Shown: piece after piece, positions 33,132 to 42,441 of the stretch
How the letters are laid out: each line of letters begins with the position of its first letter
How positions within the stretch are numbered: the first letter of the stretch is position 1
Source of the DNA: Paraburkholderia fungorum
GTDB taxonomy: Bacteria > Pseudomonadota > Gammaproteobacteria > Burkholderiales > Burkholderiaceae
Length of the DNA: 64,000 bases
Direction: 5' to 3'
Assembly: GCF_900099835.1 (NCBI RefSeq)
Contig: NZ_FNKP01000002.1
Location: 2,418,001 to 2,482,000 of the forward strand
Program-made: the position numbers and the translations under genes
The notes under the pieces: generated by a model
What the model was told of the DNA's origin: nothing
What the model saw: only the letters and a program-made list of their open reading frames with translations
Databases searched by the model: none

Positions 33132-34324
33132 AACAATTTCTCCGTCAAGTCGGCGGCTTCCGACAAGGCGTGCCGTACATACGGATCGCGCAGGCTCGCG
33201 ATGTAACTCGCGTCGAGCGATCCGATGTCGGGGCAGCCGAGAAGCCGCATGCAAATCTCGAGTTCCTTTTTGAGCATCGACAGAACGTCGCCGACTCCGC
33301 GCGAGCCATCGGCGGCCAGGCCGTACAGCGGCGCGCGACCCAGCAAAACGCCGTCGGCGCCTAGCGCCACGGCTTTGGCAATGTCGCTGCCGCGCCGGAT
33401 GCCGCCGTCGATCAGCACAATGAATTCGTCGGGAGTCGCCGATACGGTGTCGACCAGGATTTCAAGCGAACTGGGCGCGCCGTCGAGTTGACGGCCGCCA
33501 TGGTTGGACAGCACGACGCCGTCGACATCGTGGCGCGACGCGTTGACGGCATCGGCGGCCGTCTGGATGCCTTTCACGAGAACCTTGCCGGGCCAGTGAC
33601 GGCGCACCCACGCCAGGTCGCTCCAGTTAAGCGACGTGTCCATCTGACGGCTCAGCGCGGCGGCCTGTGCTTCGATCCCCGGACCTAGCCGCGCACTGCG
33701 CGCGAGGTTGACCAGTTCCGGCACGCCATGCACGCCGACCATGGCGGTCCAGCGCGGATGCGTGGCGATGTCCCACAGCAGTGTCGGCGACCAGCGTAGA
33801 GGCAGCGTGAAGCCCGTTCTGGCGTAGTGATCGCGCTGGCCGGTGACAGGCGTATCGACCGTCAGCAGAAGCGTCGAGAAACCGGCGGCTCGCGCGCGCG
33901 CCATCATGTCCTCGGCGATACGCCGGTCCTGCTGCACATAGAGTTGTAGCCAGAGATCGCCGTCCGATGCACGACGGACGTCTTCGAGCAGGCTCGTCGA
34001 CGCGGTGGACAGCACGAACGGCAGACCCGCCGCGTTCGCGGAACGGGCCAGCGTCTCCTCCGCCTCGCGCCGGTAGAGACCGTTCAGACCCGTCGGGCCG
34101 ACCACGGCAGGCCACGCGGCGTCGGAACCCGCCAGCGTGACCCCGGTATTCACCGAAGTCACGTCGACCAGCACACGCGGCGCCAGCGTGACCCGCTCGA
34201 ACGCGGCTCGGTTGCGGCGCATGGTGACTTCGTCTTCCGCTCCGCCTTCCAGATAACTGAATGCGAAATCCGGCAGAAATCGCTTCGCCGCCCGACGATA
34301 ATCGGCAACGCTGGAGAGTGCCAT
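33128..34324 (-). CDS. FMN-dependent 2-hydroxyacid dehydrogenase, mandelate-dehydrogenase-like
   Basis: This 398-residue member of the glycolate oxidase/lactate dehydrogenase FMN family oxidises an L-(S)-2-hydroxy acid to the 2-keto acid. The active-site segment LSNHGGRQLDGAPS carries the catalytic His and Arg, and LIDGGIRRGSDIAKA and GADGVLLGRAPLYG bind FMN. Several stretches (FSYLEGGAEDE, VGPTGLNGLY, LSRQMDTSLNW) resemble MdlB, the membrane-associated (S)-mandelate dehydrogenase, more than LldD. Start and stop abut or overlap the flanking genes, so it is part of the long operon. The true substrate is unknown. Confidence 0.9.
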   Translation of the reverse strand: MALSSVADYRRAAKRFLPDFAFSYLEGGAEDEVTMRRNRAAFERVTLAPRVLVDVTSVNTGVTLAGSDAAWPAVVGPTGLNGLYRREAEETLARSANAAGLPFVLSTASTSLLEDVRRASDGDLWLQLYVQQDRRIAEDMMARARAAGFSTLLLTVDTPVTGQRDHYARTGFTLPLRWSPTLLWDIATHPRWTAMVGVHGVPELVNLARSARLGPGIEAQAAALSRQMDTSLNWSDLAWVRRHWPGKVLVKGIQTAADAVNASRHDVDGVVLSNHGGRQLDGAPSSLEILVDTVSATPDEFIVLIDGGIRRGSDIAKAVALGADGVLLGRAPLYGLAADGSRGVGDVLSMLKKELEICMRLLGCPDIGSLDASYIASLRDPYVRHALSEAADLTEKLL

Positions 34325-35773
34325 TCAATGGTCCTGAGCGGCCACCTGGTTCGGCAGCACGCGGCCCGGATTCATCGTGTCCTTCGGGTCGAGTAGTTGC
34401 TTGAACTGTTGCATCAGCGCGATCTCGGCTGCATCTTTGTAGATGCCCATTTCCGAAACATGCAGCGAGCCGATGCCATGTTCCGCGCTGAAGGTGCCGC
34501 CCATTCCGGCAGCGATGTCGTAGAGCAGATGGCTCAGCTTCAATTGAACGGCCGCCTTGTCCGCGACATTCGCCCAGTACTCGTGGGTGAACATCGCGAT
34601 GTAGTGGAGATTGCCGTCGCCCATGTGGCCCACCACGACCGGCACCGCCGCCGGATAGTGTTCGGCCAGCGCCTGCCCGGCGAGTTCGACGAAGTCGGGA
34701 ATGCGATACGTGGGCACGGCGATGTCGTGCGTCAGCCCCATCCCTTCGCGGCCGTTCGCCTCGGTGACGTGATGCCGGATGCCCCAAAGCTCCGCGCGTT
34801 GCTGTTCGTTCGACGCAATCAGCGCGTCCTGCACGACGCCGTTGTCGAACGAGCCGCTGAGGGCGTCGGTCAACCGTTCCGCGAGTGCTTCGCTCGTGCC
34901 CGTTGCAGCGGCGAGTTCGACCAGCACGGTCCAGTTGGGCGTTTTCTGGAACGGGTTGCGCGCGTTGTCGGCATGCCGCAGCGAGATGTCGAACTCGCTT
35001 TGCGAGATCAGTTCGAGACCGACCAGTTCGCCCGGAAACGCGGCCTGCAACTTCAGGCCTTCATCGACGGCGGCGGACACGGTGTCCACGCCGAGCATCG
35101 CGGTCGCGATGGCGTGCGGTTTCGGAAACAGCTTCAGCGTGGCCGCCGTCACCACACCCAGCGTTCCCTCCGACCCGATAAAGAGGTTCTTCAGATCGTA
35201 GCCGCTGTTGTTTTTTCTCAGCGAGCGCAGGCCGTTCCAGATACGGCCGTCCGCGAGCACCACCTCGATCCCGAGAATCAGGTCGCGAGTATTGCCGAAG
35301 CGCAGCACGTTCGTGCCGCCCGCATTGGTCGCAATATTTCCGCCGATCTGGCACGAGCCTTCGGCACCGAGCGTCAGCGGAAACAGACGGTCGACTTCGA
35401 GCGCGGCCGACTGAATGTCGGCGAGCACGCAACCGGCCTCGACCGTCATCGAGTTATTGCGCGGATTCAGCTCGACGATACGGTTCATCTTGCGCATGTT
35501 CAGCAGCACGCTCTGGCCGCTGTGATCCGGCACCGAACCGCCGCACACGCTGGTATTGCCGCCCTGCGGAAACACCTTGACGCCGTTGTCGTTGCAGAAC
35601 GCGAGCACTTTCGACACCTGCTCCGTGGTTCGCGGAAACACCACGCACGCGGCTTTTCCCGAATGACGCTTGCGCCAGTCGATCAGATGCGGCTCCATGT
35701 CGGACGGCGCGTCGATCACGTTGGCGTCGCCCACCAACTCCATCATTGCTGCAATAAGGCTGGATGAATTCAT
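34325..35773 (-). CDS. FAD-linked D-2-hydroxyacid dehydrogenase (GlcD/D2HGDH-like)
   Basis: This 482-residue FAD_binding_4 (vanillyl-alcohol-oxidase fold) enzyme shows the FAD segment VFPQGGNTSVCGGSVP (near 71), GAEGSCQIGGNIATNAGG (near 140) and GSEGTLGVVTAATLK. C-terminal landmarks are GHMGDGNLHY and FSAEHGIGSLH, which resemble D-2-hydroxyglutarate and D-lactate dehydrogenases. Its stop directly abuts the ATG of the mandelate-dehydrogenase-like gene. Together they could oxidise both enantiomers of one 2-hydroxy acid; the acceptor may again be ETF, as for mammalian D2HGDH. Confidence 0.9.
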   Translation of the reverse strand: MNSSSLIAAMMELVGDANVIDAPSDMEPHLIDWRKRHSGKAACVVFPRTTEQVSKVLAFCNDNGVKVFPQGGNTSVCGGSVPDHSGQSVLLNMRKMNRIVELNPRNNSMTVEAGCVLADIQSAALEVDRLFPLTLGAEGSCQIGGNIATNAGGTNVLRFGNTRDLILGIEVVLADGRIWNGLRSLRKNNSGYDLKNLFIGSEGTLGVVTAATLKLFPKPHAIATAMLGVDTVSAAVDEGLKLQAAFPGELVGLELISQSEFDISLRHADNARNPFQKTPNWTVLVELAAATGTSEALAERLTDALSGSFDNGVVQDALIASNEQQRAELWGIRHHVTEANGREGMGLTHDIAVPTYRIPDFVELAGQALAEHYPAAVPVVVGHMGDGNLHYIAMFTHEYWANVADKAAVQLKLSHLLYDIAAGMGGTFSAEHGIGSLHVSEMGIYKDAAEIALMQQFKQLLDPKDTMNPGRVLPNQVAAQDH

Positions 35774-35780
35774 AGCGGAT

Positions 35781-36962
35781 TTATTTTTTCAGAACAGCGC
35801 TGTCGCGAGCCGACCAGCGGACCGTCAGCGGGCGGCCCAGCGGCGAGCGCTCGGCGGCGCGTGCGGAGATGGTCTTGACCAGCAGCGTCGGGCCATCGGT
35901 TGTCGTCAATTCGAAGCGGGTCATGCCGCCCACGAACGAAATCTGCGAGATGACACCGGTGCATTCGTTCGCGCCGCCGGCACCTGCGACTTCGGTTTCG
36001 TTGTCGTCGAGCACCGAGATTTTCTCCGGCCGGACCAGCACTTTCACCTTCGAACCGATCGAGTGCCCTTCCGTGCTCCGCACCTTGATCGACCATTTCG
36101 CGTTGATCGCCACCGTGTCGTCGGACACGACGACGCCTTCCAGCAGATTCGATTCGCCGACGAAGTCCGCGACGAATTCGCTTACCGGCTCGAAGTAAAG
36201 CTCATCGGGCGTGCCGAGTTGCGCAATGCGTCCGCCGTTCATCAGACACACGCGGTCGGACAGATTCAGCGCTTCTTCCTGGTCGTGCGTCACGTAGACG
36301 AGCGTCGTTCCCAGGTCGCGGTGCAGGCGTTTGATCTCGCCCTGAAGCTGGTCGCGCAGTTTCTTGTCGAGTGCGCCGAGCGGTTCGTCCATCAGAATGA
36401 CCGACGGCGAATAAACGATGCAACGCGCGATACCGACGCGCTGCTGCTGTCCGCCGGACATCTCGCGCGGCTTGCGGTTTTCGTAGCCGGTCAGGCCGAC
36501 CCGTTCCAGCGCATTGCGCACGCGCTGCTGGATCTCCGACTTCGCCACGCCGCGAATTCGCAACGGAAACGCGACGTTGTCGAATACGTTCAGATGCGGC
36601 AGCAATGCGTAGTTCTGAAACACCATGCCCAGACCACGCTCGCGCGGCGGCACCGTCGATACGTCCTTGCCGTCCAGCAGGATGCTTCCCGTGGACGGCG
36701 CGACCGCGCCGGCGATGATGTTGAGGATCGTGCTTTTGCCCGATCCGCTCGGACCCAGCAGGCTCAGGAATTCGCCTTTACGCACGGTGAAATCGGTGGT
36801 GTGCAACGCGACCGAATTGCCATAACTCTTGCTGATGCCGTTGAACACGATCATGTTGTCCCCGGCGTTGATTGAGGTCGACATGGTGTCCAGGTTTCCG
36901 TTGACCGATGAATTCGTACGGGCCGAAGGCCGCCCATTTTTCTCGAGCAGTACGTGTGACAT
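35781..36962 (-). CDS. ABC transporter ATPase (PotA-like)
   Basis: This 393-residue nucleotide-binding subunit belongs to the polyamine/opine/iron-type importer. Walker A GPSGSGKST, signature [10 protein letters not shown], Walker B VILMDEPLGALD and the switch His (VYVTHDQEEAL) are all present, followed by a TOBE regulatory domain (about 295-390). The ATG at 36962 is chosen because GGAG lies 6 bases upstream; the longer form from 36980 would overlap the permease stop. It follows the second permease gene by 14 bases. It powers permeases 36977-37831 and 37828-38664 and probably serves both Tat-exported binding proteins. Confidence 0.95.
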   Translation of the reverse strand: MSHVLLEKNGRPSARTNSSVNGNLDTMSTSINAGDNMIVFNGISKSYGNSVALHTTDFTVRKGEFLSLLGPSGSGKSTILNIIAGAVAPSTGSILLDGKDVSTVPPRERGLGMVFQNYALLPHLNVFDNVAFPLRIRGVAKSEIQQRVRNALERVGLTGYENRKPREMSGGQQQRVGIARCIVYSPSVILMDEPLGALDKKLRDQLQGEIKRLHRDLGTTLVYVTHDQEEALNLSDRVCLMNGGRIAQLGTPDELYFEPVSEFVADFVGESNLLEGVVVSDDTVAINAKWSIKVRSTEGHSIGSKVKVLVRPEKISVLDDNETEVAGAGGANECTGVISQISFVGGMTRFELTTTDGPTLLVKTISARAAERSPLGRPLTVRWSARDSAVLKK

Positions 36963-36976
36963 GCTTTTCTCCGACC

Positions 36977-37831
36977 TCAATGTGACGATTCAGATGCTGC
37001 TGGCTGCAGAAATACCGAGAGACAGCAGAACACGAGTGACAGCACCGTCAGCAATGCCGAGACGGCGGCAATCACCGGCGATATATCCCACTGGATACTG
37101 CTGTACATCTTGACGGGTAGCGTGGTTGTCGTCGGGCTCGTCAGGAACCAGGCGATCACGACTTCGTCGAACGACACGAGGAACGCGAACAACGCGCCCG
37201 CGAACATCGACGGCCGCAACTGCGGCAATACCACCTTGAAGAACACGGTTCTGCGATTCGCGCCCATGATGGTCGTCGCGAACTCCAGTGCCGGGTCGAG
37301 CTTTTTGACGCCCGCCATCACCGTCATCATCATGAACGGTGTGACGTACGCGACGTGACTCGCGACCAGCCCCGCCGTCGTGCCCACCAGATGCAACCGC
37401 GACAGATACAGATACAGGCCGAGCGAAATCACGATGACCGGTACCAGAATCGGGCTCATCAGCAGCAACATCACCCAGCGCTTGCCGGGAAAATCGAAGC
37501 GCACGAGGCCATACGAAGCCGGCACGCCGATCAGGATCGACACGACCATCGTCAAACCGGCCACCTTGAGACTCTGAAGTATCGGCCCGACCCACGCCGA
37601 CGAACTGAACAACTGCTCGTACAACTCGAGCGACCACACGCGCGGCGGAAACGTCAGTTCACCGTTGCCGCCGAACGAGATCGGAATCACGATCAGCGTC
37701 GGCACGAGAATGAATGCATACACCGCAAACGCAATGACATTGCGAAGCCTCGCGTAGCGCCGCTCCTGCCTGTCGATCACCACGCCCGGCGCTGTCGCCG
37801 TGCGGAGATCCATATCGATCGATGTTGTCAT
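36977..37831 (-). CDS. ABC transporter permease (PotC-like)
   Basis: This 284-residue inner-membrane subunit has about six hydrophobic segments and the ATPase-coupling EAA-like loop around EFATTIMGANRRTVFFKVVLP. The ATG at 37831 (MTTSIDMDL) is chosen because it overlaps the preceding permease stop by 4 bases; the open frame continues far upstream only as a shadow of that gene. It pairs with the 278-residue permease as a heterodimer. Confidence 0.94.
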   Translation of the reverse strand: MTTSIDMDLRTATAPGVVIDRQERRYARLRNVIAFAVYAFILVPTLIVIPISFGGNGELTFPPRVWSLELYEQLFSSSAWVGPILQSLKVAGLTMVVSILIGVPASYGLVRFDFPGKRWVMLLLMSPILVPVIVISLGLYLYLSRLHLVGTTAGLVASHVAYVTPFMMMTVMAGVKKLDPALEFATTIMGANRRTVFFKVVLPQLRPSMFAGALFAFLVSFDEVVIAWFLTSPTTTTLPVKMYSSIQWDISPVIAAVSALLTVLSLVFCCLSVFLQPAASESSH

Positions 37832-38664
37832 GCCATCACCTTTTTCTTCGCGTCGTGCCGCTGAAACTGTTCCGCGCCCATTGCCGCCAATGTGACGATA
37901 GCAAGCAGGATCACGCCGATTGCCGAGGCCATGTTCCAGTCCATCGTCTCGCGGGTATAGAAGTCGACGAGGTTGGACATCATCGCGTCCTTGCGTCCGC
38001 CCAGCAGCGCCGGTATGACGAAGAAGCCCATCGACATCACGGTGGTGCTCAACGTCGCGGCGGCGATCCCCGGAAGGCTCAGCGGCAACGTAATGCGGAA
38101 GAAGATACGCGGCGGTTTCGCGCCCATGATTTCGGACGCGCGGTACAGCGATTTGTCGATCGACAGAAGGCTGGCCAGCACCGGAAATACGATGAACGGA
38201 ATCAGGTAGTTCGTCATCCCCACCATCACGCCGAAGCGGTTGAACAGCATCGGCAGTTGCACCCGCGTATGAAATGCCGCCGACAGCAACTGGTTCACGA
38301 GTCCATCGCGGCCCAGCAGCACCGTGAACGCATAGCTCTTGACGAGAATGCTGGTCCAGAACGGCACGAGCACGAGAACCATGTACAGCGCGCGCTTGCG
38401 CGGCGTCTGCTTCGCAAGATGCATCGCGATCGGATAACCCAGCAACAGGCTCGCCACCGAAGCCGTAATGCTGATCTGGAACGTCGACCAAAGCGTGCGC
38501 AGAAACAGGTCGCTTCCGAGCAACCGCTGATACGCGGACAAGGAGGGGCTGCCCCCAATCCAGAAACTCGTATAGACGACGTAGGCGAGCGGAACAAACA
38601 GGACGAAAAACAGGAATACGGTGGCTGGCCCGACGTATAACAGTCCGTCAACACGTGATTTCAT
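37828..38664 (-). CDS. ABC transporter permease (PotB-like)
   Basis: This 278-residue permease has six hydrophobic segments beginning LLYVGPATVFLFFVLFVPL. The coupling loop reads RASEIMGAKPPRIFFRITLPLSLPG near residue 178, the usual EAA position. It lies 60 bases after the binding-protein gene and overlaps the next permease by 4 bases. Family members move spermidine/putrescine, opines or phosphonates; the substrate here is unknown. Confidence 0.94.
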   Translation of the reverse strand: MKSRVDGLLYVGPATVFLFFVLFVPLAYVVYTSFWIGGSPSLSAYQRLLGSDLFLRTLWSTFQISITASVASLLLGYPIAMHLAKQTPRKRALYMVLVLVPFWTSILVKSYAFTVLLGRDGLVNQLLSAAFHTRVQLPMLFNRFGVMVGMTNYLIPFIVFPVLASLLSIDKSLYRASEIMGAKPPRIFFRITLPLSLPGIAAATLSTTVMSMGFFVIPALLGGRKDAMMSNLVDFYTRETMDWNMASAIGVILLAIVTLAAMGAEQFQRHDAKKKVMA

Positions 38665-38724
38665 AACCCCTCCTTAACCATGACTCCCGATGCCCCGACT
38701 GCGGGCATCGGGACCACAACACGT

Positions 38725-39795
38725 TCAGCCGAGCGCCCATTCCTTGAACCGCAACGTCAGTTCGTCGTAGTGATCGGCCCACCATGCGTCGTTGCTGATC
38801 ACGTTCATCTTGTTGAACGGGTCGGACATCCACTTGCGCACTTCCGGCTTCAACATCGGCATCGCGCTGCGGCTGGCCGGCGTATTGCCGAGCGCATTCA
38901 TCAGCGCGGCCTGACGGTCCGGGCGCAGGGCGAATTGCACGAACTTCATCGCGTTCGCCTTGTTCGGCGAGTTCTTCAGAACCACCAGGTATTCGAGACC
39001 GATCAGGTTCTGCTTGAACGAGAAGTCGATCGGCTTGCTGGCTTCCTGCGCCGCCTTCACGCGTGTCGAGTACGTGTAGCTGAAATCGACCTGACCGGTT
39101 TCCACCAGCGTGACGGTTTGCGGCGTCTGATCCACCCAGTTGCCGACGAACGGCTTGATGCGGTCGAGCGCTTTAAAAGCACGGTCGACATCGAGCGGAT
39201 ACAGCTTGTCCGGCGCGACGCCGTCGGCGAGCAACGCGATTTCCAGCGTCTCGCTCGCGCGATTGCGCAGCGTGCGTTGGCCCGGAAACTTCTTCACGTC
39301 GAAGTATTCGGCGAACGTCTGCGGATGCTTGCCATCCGGGAACTTGCTGTTGTCCCAGCAGATGCCGCCCGTGAAGCCGTACAACGGCACCGCGTATTTC
39401 GTCATCGGCGCGATCAGGTCGCTGCGATTGAAGAGCGCCGGATCGAGCGGTTCCCAGTAGCCGTTCTTCGCGCCGGTCATCGCCATCGGGCCGACGGCGT
39501 CGAAAACGTCCCACTGGACGTTGTTCGTCATCACCTGGGCCTTGACCTTCGCGAGGTCGGGCGTATCGACGAGGGTCACGTGAACGCCGAACTCTTTCTC
39601 GAACGGCTTCGCCAGCGCTTCTTCGACGCCCGCGTGATAGTTGCCGCCCCAGCTCACCACCGTCAGGTTGCTGGCCGCCATGGCCTTGCGCGAGGTGATG
39701 ACCATCGGCGCAGCGATGGCGGTCGAGAGGAGAGTCGTGCCCGCCGCCTGCAAGAACCGGCGACGGGGCATGATGATTTTCGAAGCAGCTGACAT
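38725..39795 (-). CDS. Tat-exported ABC solute-binding protein (PotD-like), copy 2
   Basis: This 356-residue periplasmic binding protein carries the twin-arginine motif MPRRRFLQAAG in its signal, which ends KAMAAS near residue 42. The mature part is a clear paralogue of the product at 27213-28289: both contain TNNVQWDVFD, GGxxWD, RTxRNRxSET, LYPLD(I/V)DRAF and DQTPQTxTL at the same spacing. It is encoded with its own permeases and ATPase. Two divergent binding proteins for one importer would broaden the substrate range. Confidence 0.94.
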   Translation of the reverse strand: MSAASKIIMPRRRFLQAAGTTLLSTAIAAPMVITSRKAMAASNLTVVSWGGNYHAGVEEALAKPFEKEFGVHVTLVDTPDLAKVKAQVMTNNVQWDVFDAVGPMAMTGAKNGYWEPLDPALFNRSDLIAPMTKYAVPLYGFTGGICWDNSKFPDGKHPQTFAEYFDVKKFPGQRTLRNRASETLEIALLADGVAPDKLYPLDVDRAFKALDRIKPFVGNWVDQTPQTVTLVETGQVDFSYTYSTRVKAAQEASKPIDFSFKQNLIGLEYLVVLKNSPNKANAMKFVQFALRPDRQAALMNALGNTPASRSAMPMLKPEVRKWMSDPFNKMNVISNDAWWADHYDELTLRFKEWALG

Positions 39796-39823
39796 GGCGT
39801 TGGCCTTTTATTGGGTGAGTGGT

Positions 39824-40723
39824 CTACTCGGATTCGCGCGCGACGATCGGCGCGACGACGCTCGCCAGACGGGCACGGAGCGCGTCGGAGGCGGGCAACA
39901 TGGGAAGCAGCACGTCGCCGAAGTCATAACCCTGCAGCGCGAGCGCGGCCTTGATCGGGGCCGGGTTCGGCTCGGCGAAAATGGCGTCGATCAGCGGACG
40001 CAACGTTGCATGCAGCGCAACGGCTTCCTGAAGCTTGCCGCTGGATGCGAGCGACAGGACCTTCGCCCATTGCTTCGGAATCAGATTCGAACTCGAGATG
40101 ATCCCGCCGACCGCGCCCATTGCAACATGCAGCGGCAGCACGTCTTCTTCGCCGCTCAGAATGGCGATCTTCGACGCGCTCAGTTCGGCCGCGCGCATTT
40201 GCTGCGCGAGATCCGGGTTGCATGCCTTGATGCCGACCACGCGCGTCAGTTCGGCCAGCCGCGCCACTGTTTCGTAGTGCAGCGATACGCCGGTACGGTA
40301 CGGAATTTCATAGAGGATGATGTCCGCGTCGACCTGATCGGAGAACTTCTTGTAGTAGTCGACAATGCCGTCCTGGGTCGGGCGGAAATAGTACGGCGTG
40401 ACGACCATCAGCGCCTTGGCGCCCGCGGCGACGAACGCCTTTGCGTTGTCCACCGCATCGCCGATACCCGGCGACAGGATGCCCGGCACCACATGAAGCT
40501 TGCCCGCGCCTGCCTCGATCGAGGTCTCGACCACGCGCAGCCGTTCCTTTGCCGACAGCGACGTGTATTCACCGGTGCCGCCCAACGGCACCACACCGTC
40601 GGTCCCGGCCGACGCGAGACGCTGGATGTGCTGATACAACGGTGCTGGCTGGAACTGTCCCGCCTTGTCCAGCGAGGTGGGGACCGCGGTCAGAATGCCC
40701 GCGTATTTGTGTTTCATGCTCAT
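39824..40723 (-). CDS. DapA-family aldolase/lyase
   Basis: This 299-residue TIM-barrel protein of the dihydrodipicolinate synthase/N-acetylneuraminate lyase superfamily has the Schiff-base lysine in VGIKACNPD (near residue 163) and the catalytic Tyr in LYEIPYRTG (near 137). The loop VPLGGTGEYTSL replaces the usual GTTGE, and SGEEDVLPL and NPAPIKAAL follow. It heads the eight-gene minus operon, ahead of the importer genes, so it is more likely catabolic than a lysine-biosynthesis DapA. Candidate activities in this family include keto-acid aldolases and pyrroline-hydroxycarboxylate deaminase; none can be chosen from sequence. Confidence 0.9.
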   Translation of the reverse strand: MSMKHKYAGILTAVPTSLDKAGQFQPAPLYQHIQRLASAGTDGVVPLGGTGEYTSLSAKERLRVVETSIEAGAGKLHVVPGILSPGIGDAVDNAKAFVAAGAKALMVVTPYYFRPTQDGIVDYYKKFSDQVDADIILYEIPYRTGVSLHYETVARLAELTRVVGIKACNPDLAQQMRAAELSASKIAILSGEEDVLPLHVAMGAVGGIISSSNLIPKQWAKVLSLASSGKLQEAVALHATLRPLIDAIFAEPNPAPIKAALALQGYDFGDVLLPMLPASDALRARLASVVAPIVARESE

Positions 40724-41002
40724 CTGTACACCCTTATCTGATGAAAATTCGCTTCGTCATCGCTGGTCACTGAACTGCGCATAGTTGACACGATAGGAAG
40801 TCAAAAACAAGGGTGTTGCACCATCACAGACCGTTACCATCTTCATAAGACGCCGTTATCTAATCGCTTTCGAAGCTCGTGCGAGAGATTCTGTAACTGG
40901 GACAAACCCTTGTCCGGCGGCCTGCCGGAAGACTCCGGGGGCGTGCCGTCAGAGCGGCCAGAGCCGACCTTCCCCAGCGAATGCGGAACCTCGAAGAGTG
41001 TC
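40724..41002. other. Divergent promoter region of the eight-gene operon and the MFS gene
   Basis: This 279-base region has no supported gene. It contains the ATAA-N7-TTAT dyad at 40845-40859. An in-frame extension of the MFS gene back to 40910 is possible but has no signature. Confidence 0.5.
40845..40859. promoter_or_regulatory. LysR-type dyad upstream of the eight-gene operon
   Basis: ATAA-GACGCCG-TTAT has the same ATAA-N7-TTAT geometry and T-N11-A core as the dyad at 23333. It lies about 120 bases upstream of the DapA-family start and about 145 upstream of the MFS start. Confidence 0.45.
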
Positions 41003-42346
41003 ATGTCAAAAACAAACGAAGAATCCGTTCAAAAAAGCCACGACCCTGCATTACCCGCAGAACCCATCAATCTGGAGACGCCACGCACCGGCCCGCTGTC
41101 GGAAGCCAAGCTGCTGGGAAGAAAAACGCCGCCGCTAACGTTAGACGTTCAGACGCCTGCGGGTTCGCCGCCGCCAAGCGAATATCGCGCGTTAATGGGC
41201 CTGCTGGGCGGCTATGCGCTGCTGACGCTCGGCAATGGTCTGTTCCAGACGCTGATCCCGCTGCGACTGCTGAATGCGGGCGCGGCGATGTTTGCGGTTG
41301 GTCTGATTCAATCGTGCTACTACGCGGGCTTCATGGTCGGGGCCGTGTTCAACCGGCGGCTGATCGACCGGATCGGCCAGCATCGGACCTTCGTCGCGTT
41401 TTCATCGGTCGTCGCGATTCTGGCGCTGGCGTTCGGACGCTTCGAATCGCTGCCGGCGCTGGCGCTGATCCGCTTCATGACGGGATTCGCGTTCATGGGC
41501 CTGTACACGTCCATCGAGAGCTGGCTGAACGGCGTGGTCAGAAACGAGCGGCGCGGCCAGGTTTTCGGCTCCTATGCGGCGATCAACTATCTCGCCGTGG
41601 GCTCCGGCCAGTTCCTGCTCAATACCGGCGACGCGTCCGGCACCGCGCAGCTATCCATCGTCGCCGCGCTGTTCGCCGCCGCGATCCTGCCGGTGACGCT
41701 GCTCGAAGGCTGGCCGCTGCGCGTGTCCGATGCGGCGCTGACGCGCATGCCGACGCAAACGTGGAAGGACAGCGTACTGGCGATGAAAGCCTCGACGCCG
41801 CTCGCGATTCCCGGCTGCGTGCTCGCCGGTTTTCTCTACAGCAGTTTTTATTCGATGACGCCGGTTTATCTGACGCGCACCGGTTTCTCGACTGCGGAGC
41901 TATCCGCGTTCATGGGCACGGCGCTGTTTTCGGCGCTGCTGCCGCAATGGCCGATGGGGCGTTTGTCCGACACCATCGACAGGCGTCGGCTGGTGTATCG
42001 CATTGCGCTGACTTCGACGCTGCTGAGCGCCGCGCTCGCGGTGCTGCACGAGCGTAGCTTCGTGTGGATCGCGACGCTCGCCTACGTGGCGGTCACCTTT
42101 ACGCAATACGGGCTGATCGTGTCGCACGTGAACGACCGGACCGAGCCGCACCGCCGTGTGGCGATCACGGCCACGTTGCTGCTGATGTTTTCGTTCGGCG
42201 GAATGGTCGGCCCGGCGCTGGCGTCGCTGCTGATGAGCGTGATCGGGCCCAGCGGGCTGTTCGTCTTCAACGCGATGGCGTCGGCGATGCTCGCTTTTTT
42301 CGCCGCGCGCGCGATGAACAGCAGCCGCGACTTACGCACGGCCTGA
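41003..42346 (+). CDS. MFS transporter (YcaD-like)
   Basis: This major-facilitator protein has 447 residues from the ATG at 41003. A hydrophilic, Pro/Thr-rich N-terminal tail of about 55 residues precedes the first of roughly twelve hydrophobic segments (from LMGLLGGYALLTLGNGLF). The A-loop motif is degenerate (NRRLIDRIGQHR), and a second-half loop reads MGRLSDTIDRRR. The closest look is the YcaD/YfcJ-like group, substrate unknown. It is divergent from the eight-gene operon and may move its substrate or product. It ends convergently with the P5C dehydrogenase gene, with a shared hairpin between. Confidence 0.88.
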   Translation: MSKTNEESVQKSHDPALPAEPINLETPRTGPLSEAKLLGRKTPPLTLDVQTPAGSPPPSEYRALMGLLGGYALLTLGNGLFQTLIPLRLLNAGAAMFAVGLIQSCYYAGFMVGAVFNRRLIDRIGQHRTFVAFSSVVAILALAFGRFESLPALALIRFMTGFAFMGLYTSIESWLNGVVRNERRGQVFGSYAAINYLAVGSGQFLLNTGDASGTAQLSIVAALFAAAILPVTLLEGWPLRVSDAALTRMPTQTWKDSVLAMKASTPLAIPGCVLAGFLYSSFYSMTPVYLTRTGFSTAELSAFMGTALFSALLPQWPMGRLSDTIDRRRLVYRIALTSTLLSAALAVLHERSFVWIATLAYVAVTFTQYGLIVSHVNDRTEPHRRVAITATLLLMFSFGGMVGPALASLLMSVIGPSGLFVFNAMASAMLAFFAARAMNSSRDLRTA

Positions 42347-42366
42347 CGGGAAAAACACGGAGGGAT

Positions 42367-42397
42367 AAAAAAAAGGCCAGGCGGAAAGCCTGGCCTT
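42367..42397 (-). terminator. Intrinsic terminator of the P5C dehydrogenase gene
   Basis: GGCCAGGC and GCCTGGCC form an 8-bp stem with a 5-base loop; on the minus strand it is followed by eight T residues. On the plus strand it also lies just after the MFS stop and could act in both directions. Confidence 0.85.
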
Positions 42398-42441
42398 GTC
42401 GTCTGTTTCAATCTTCCGATTGAAACACCGTGCGCTTACGC

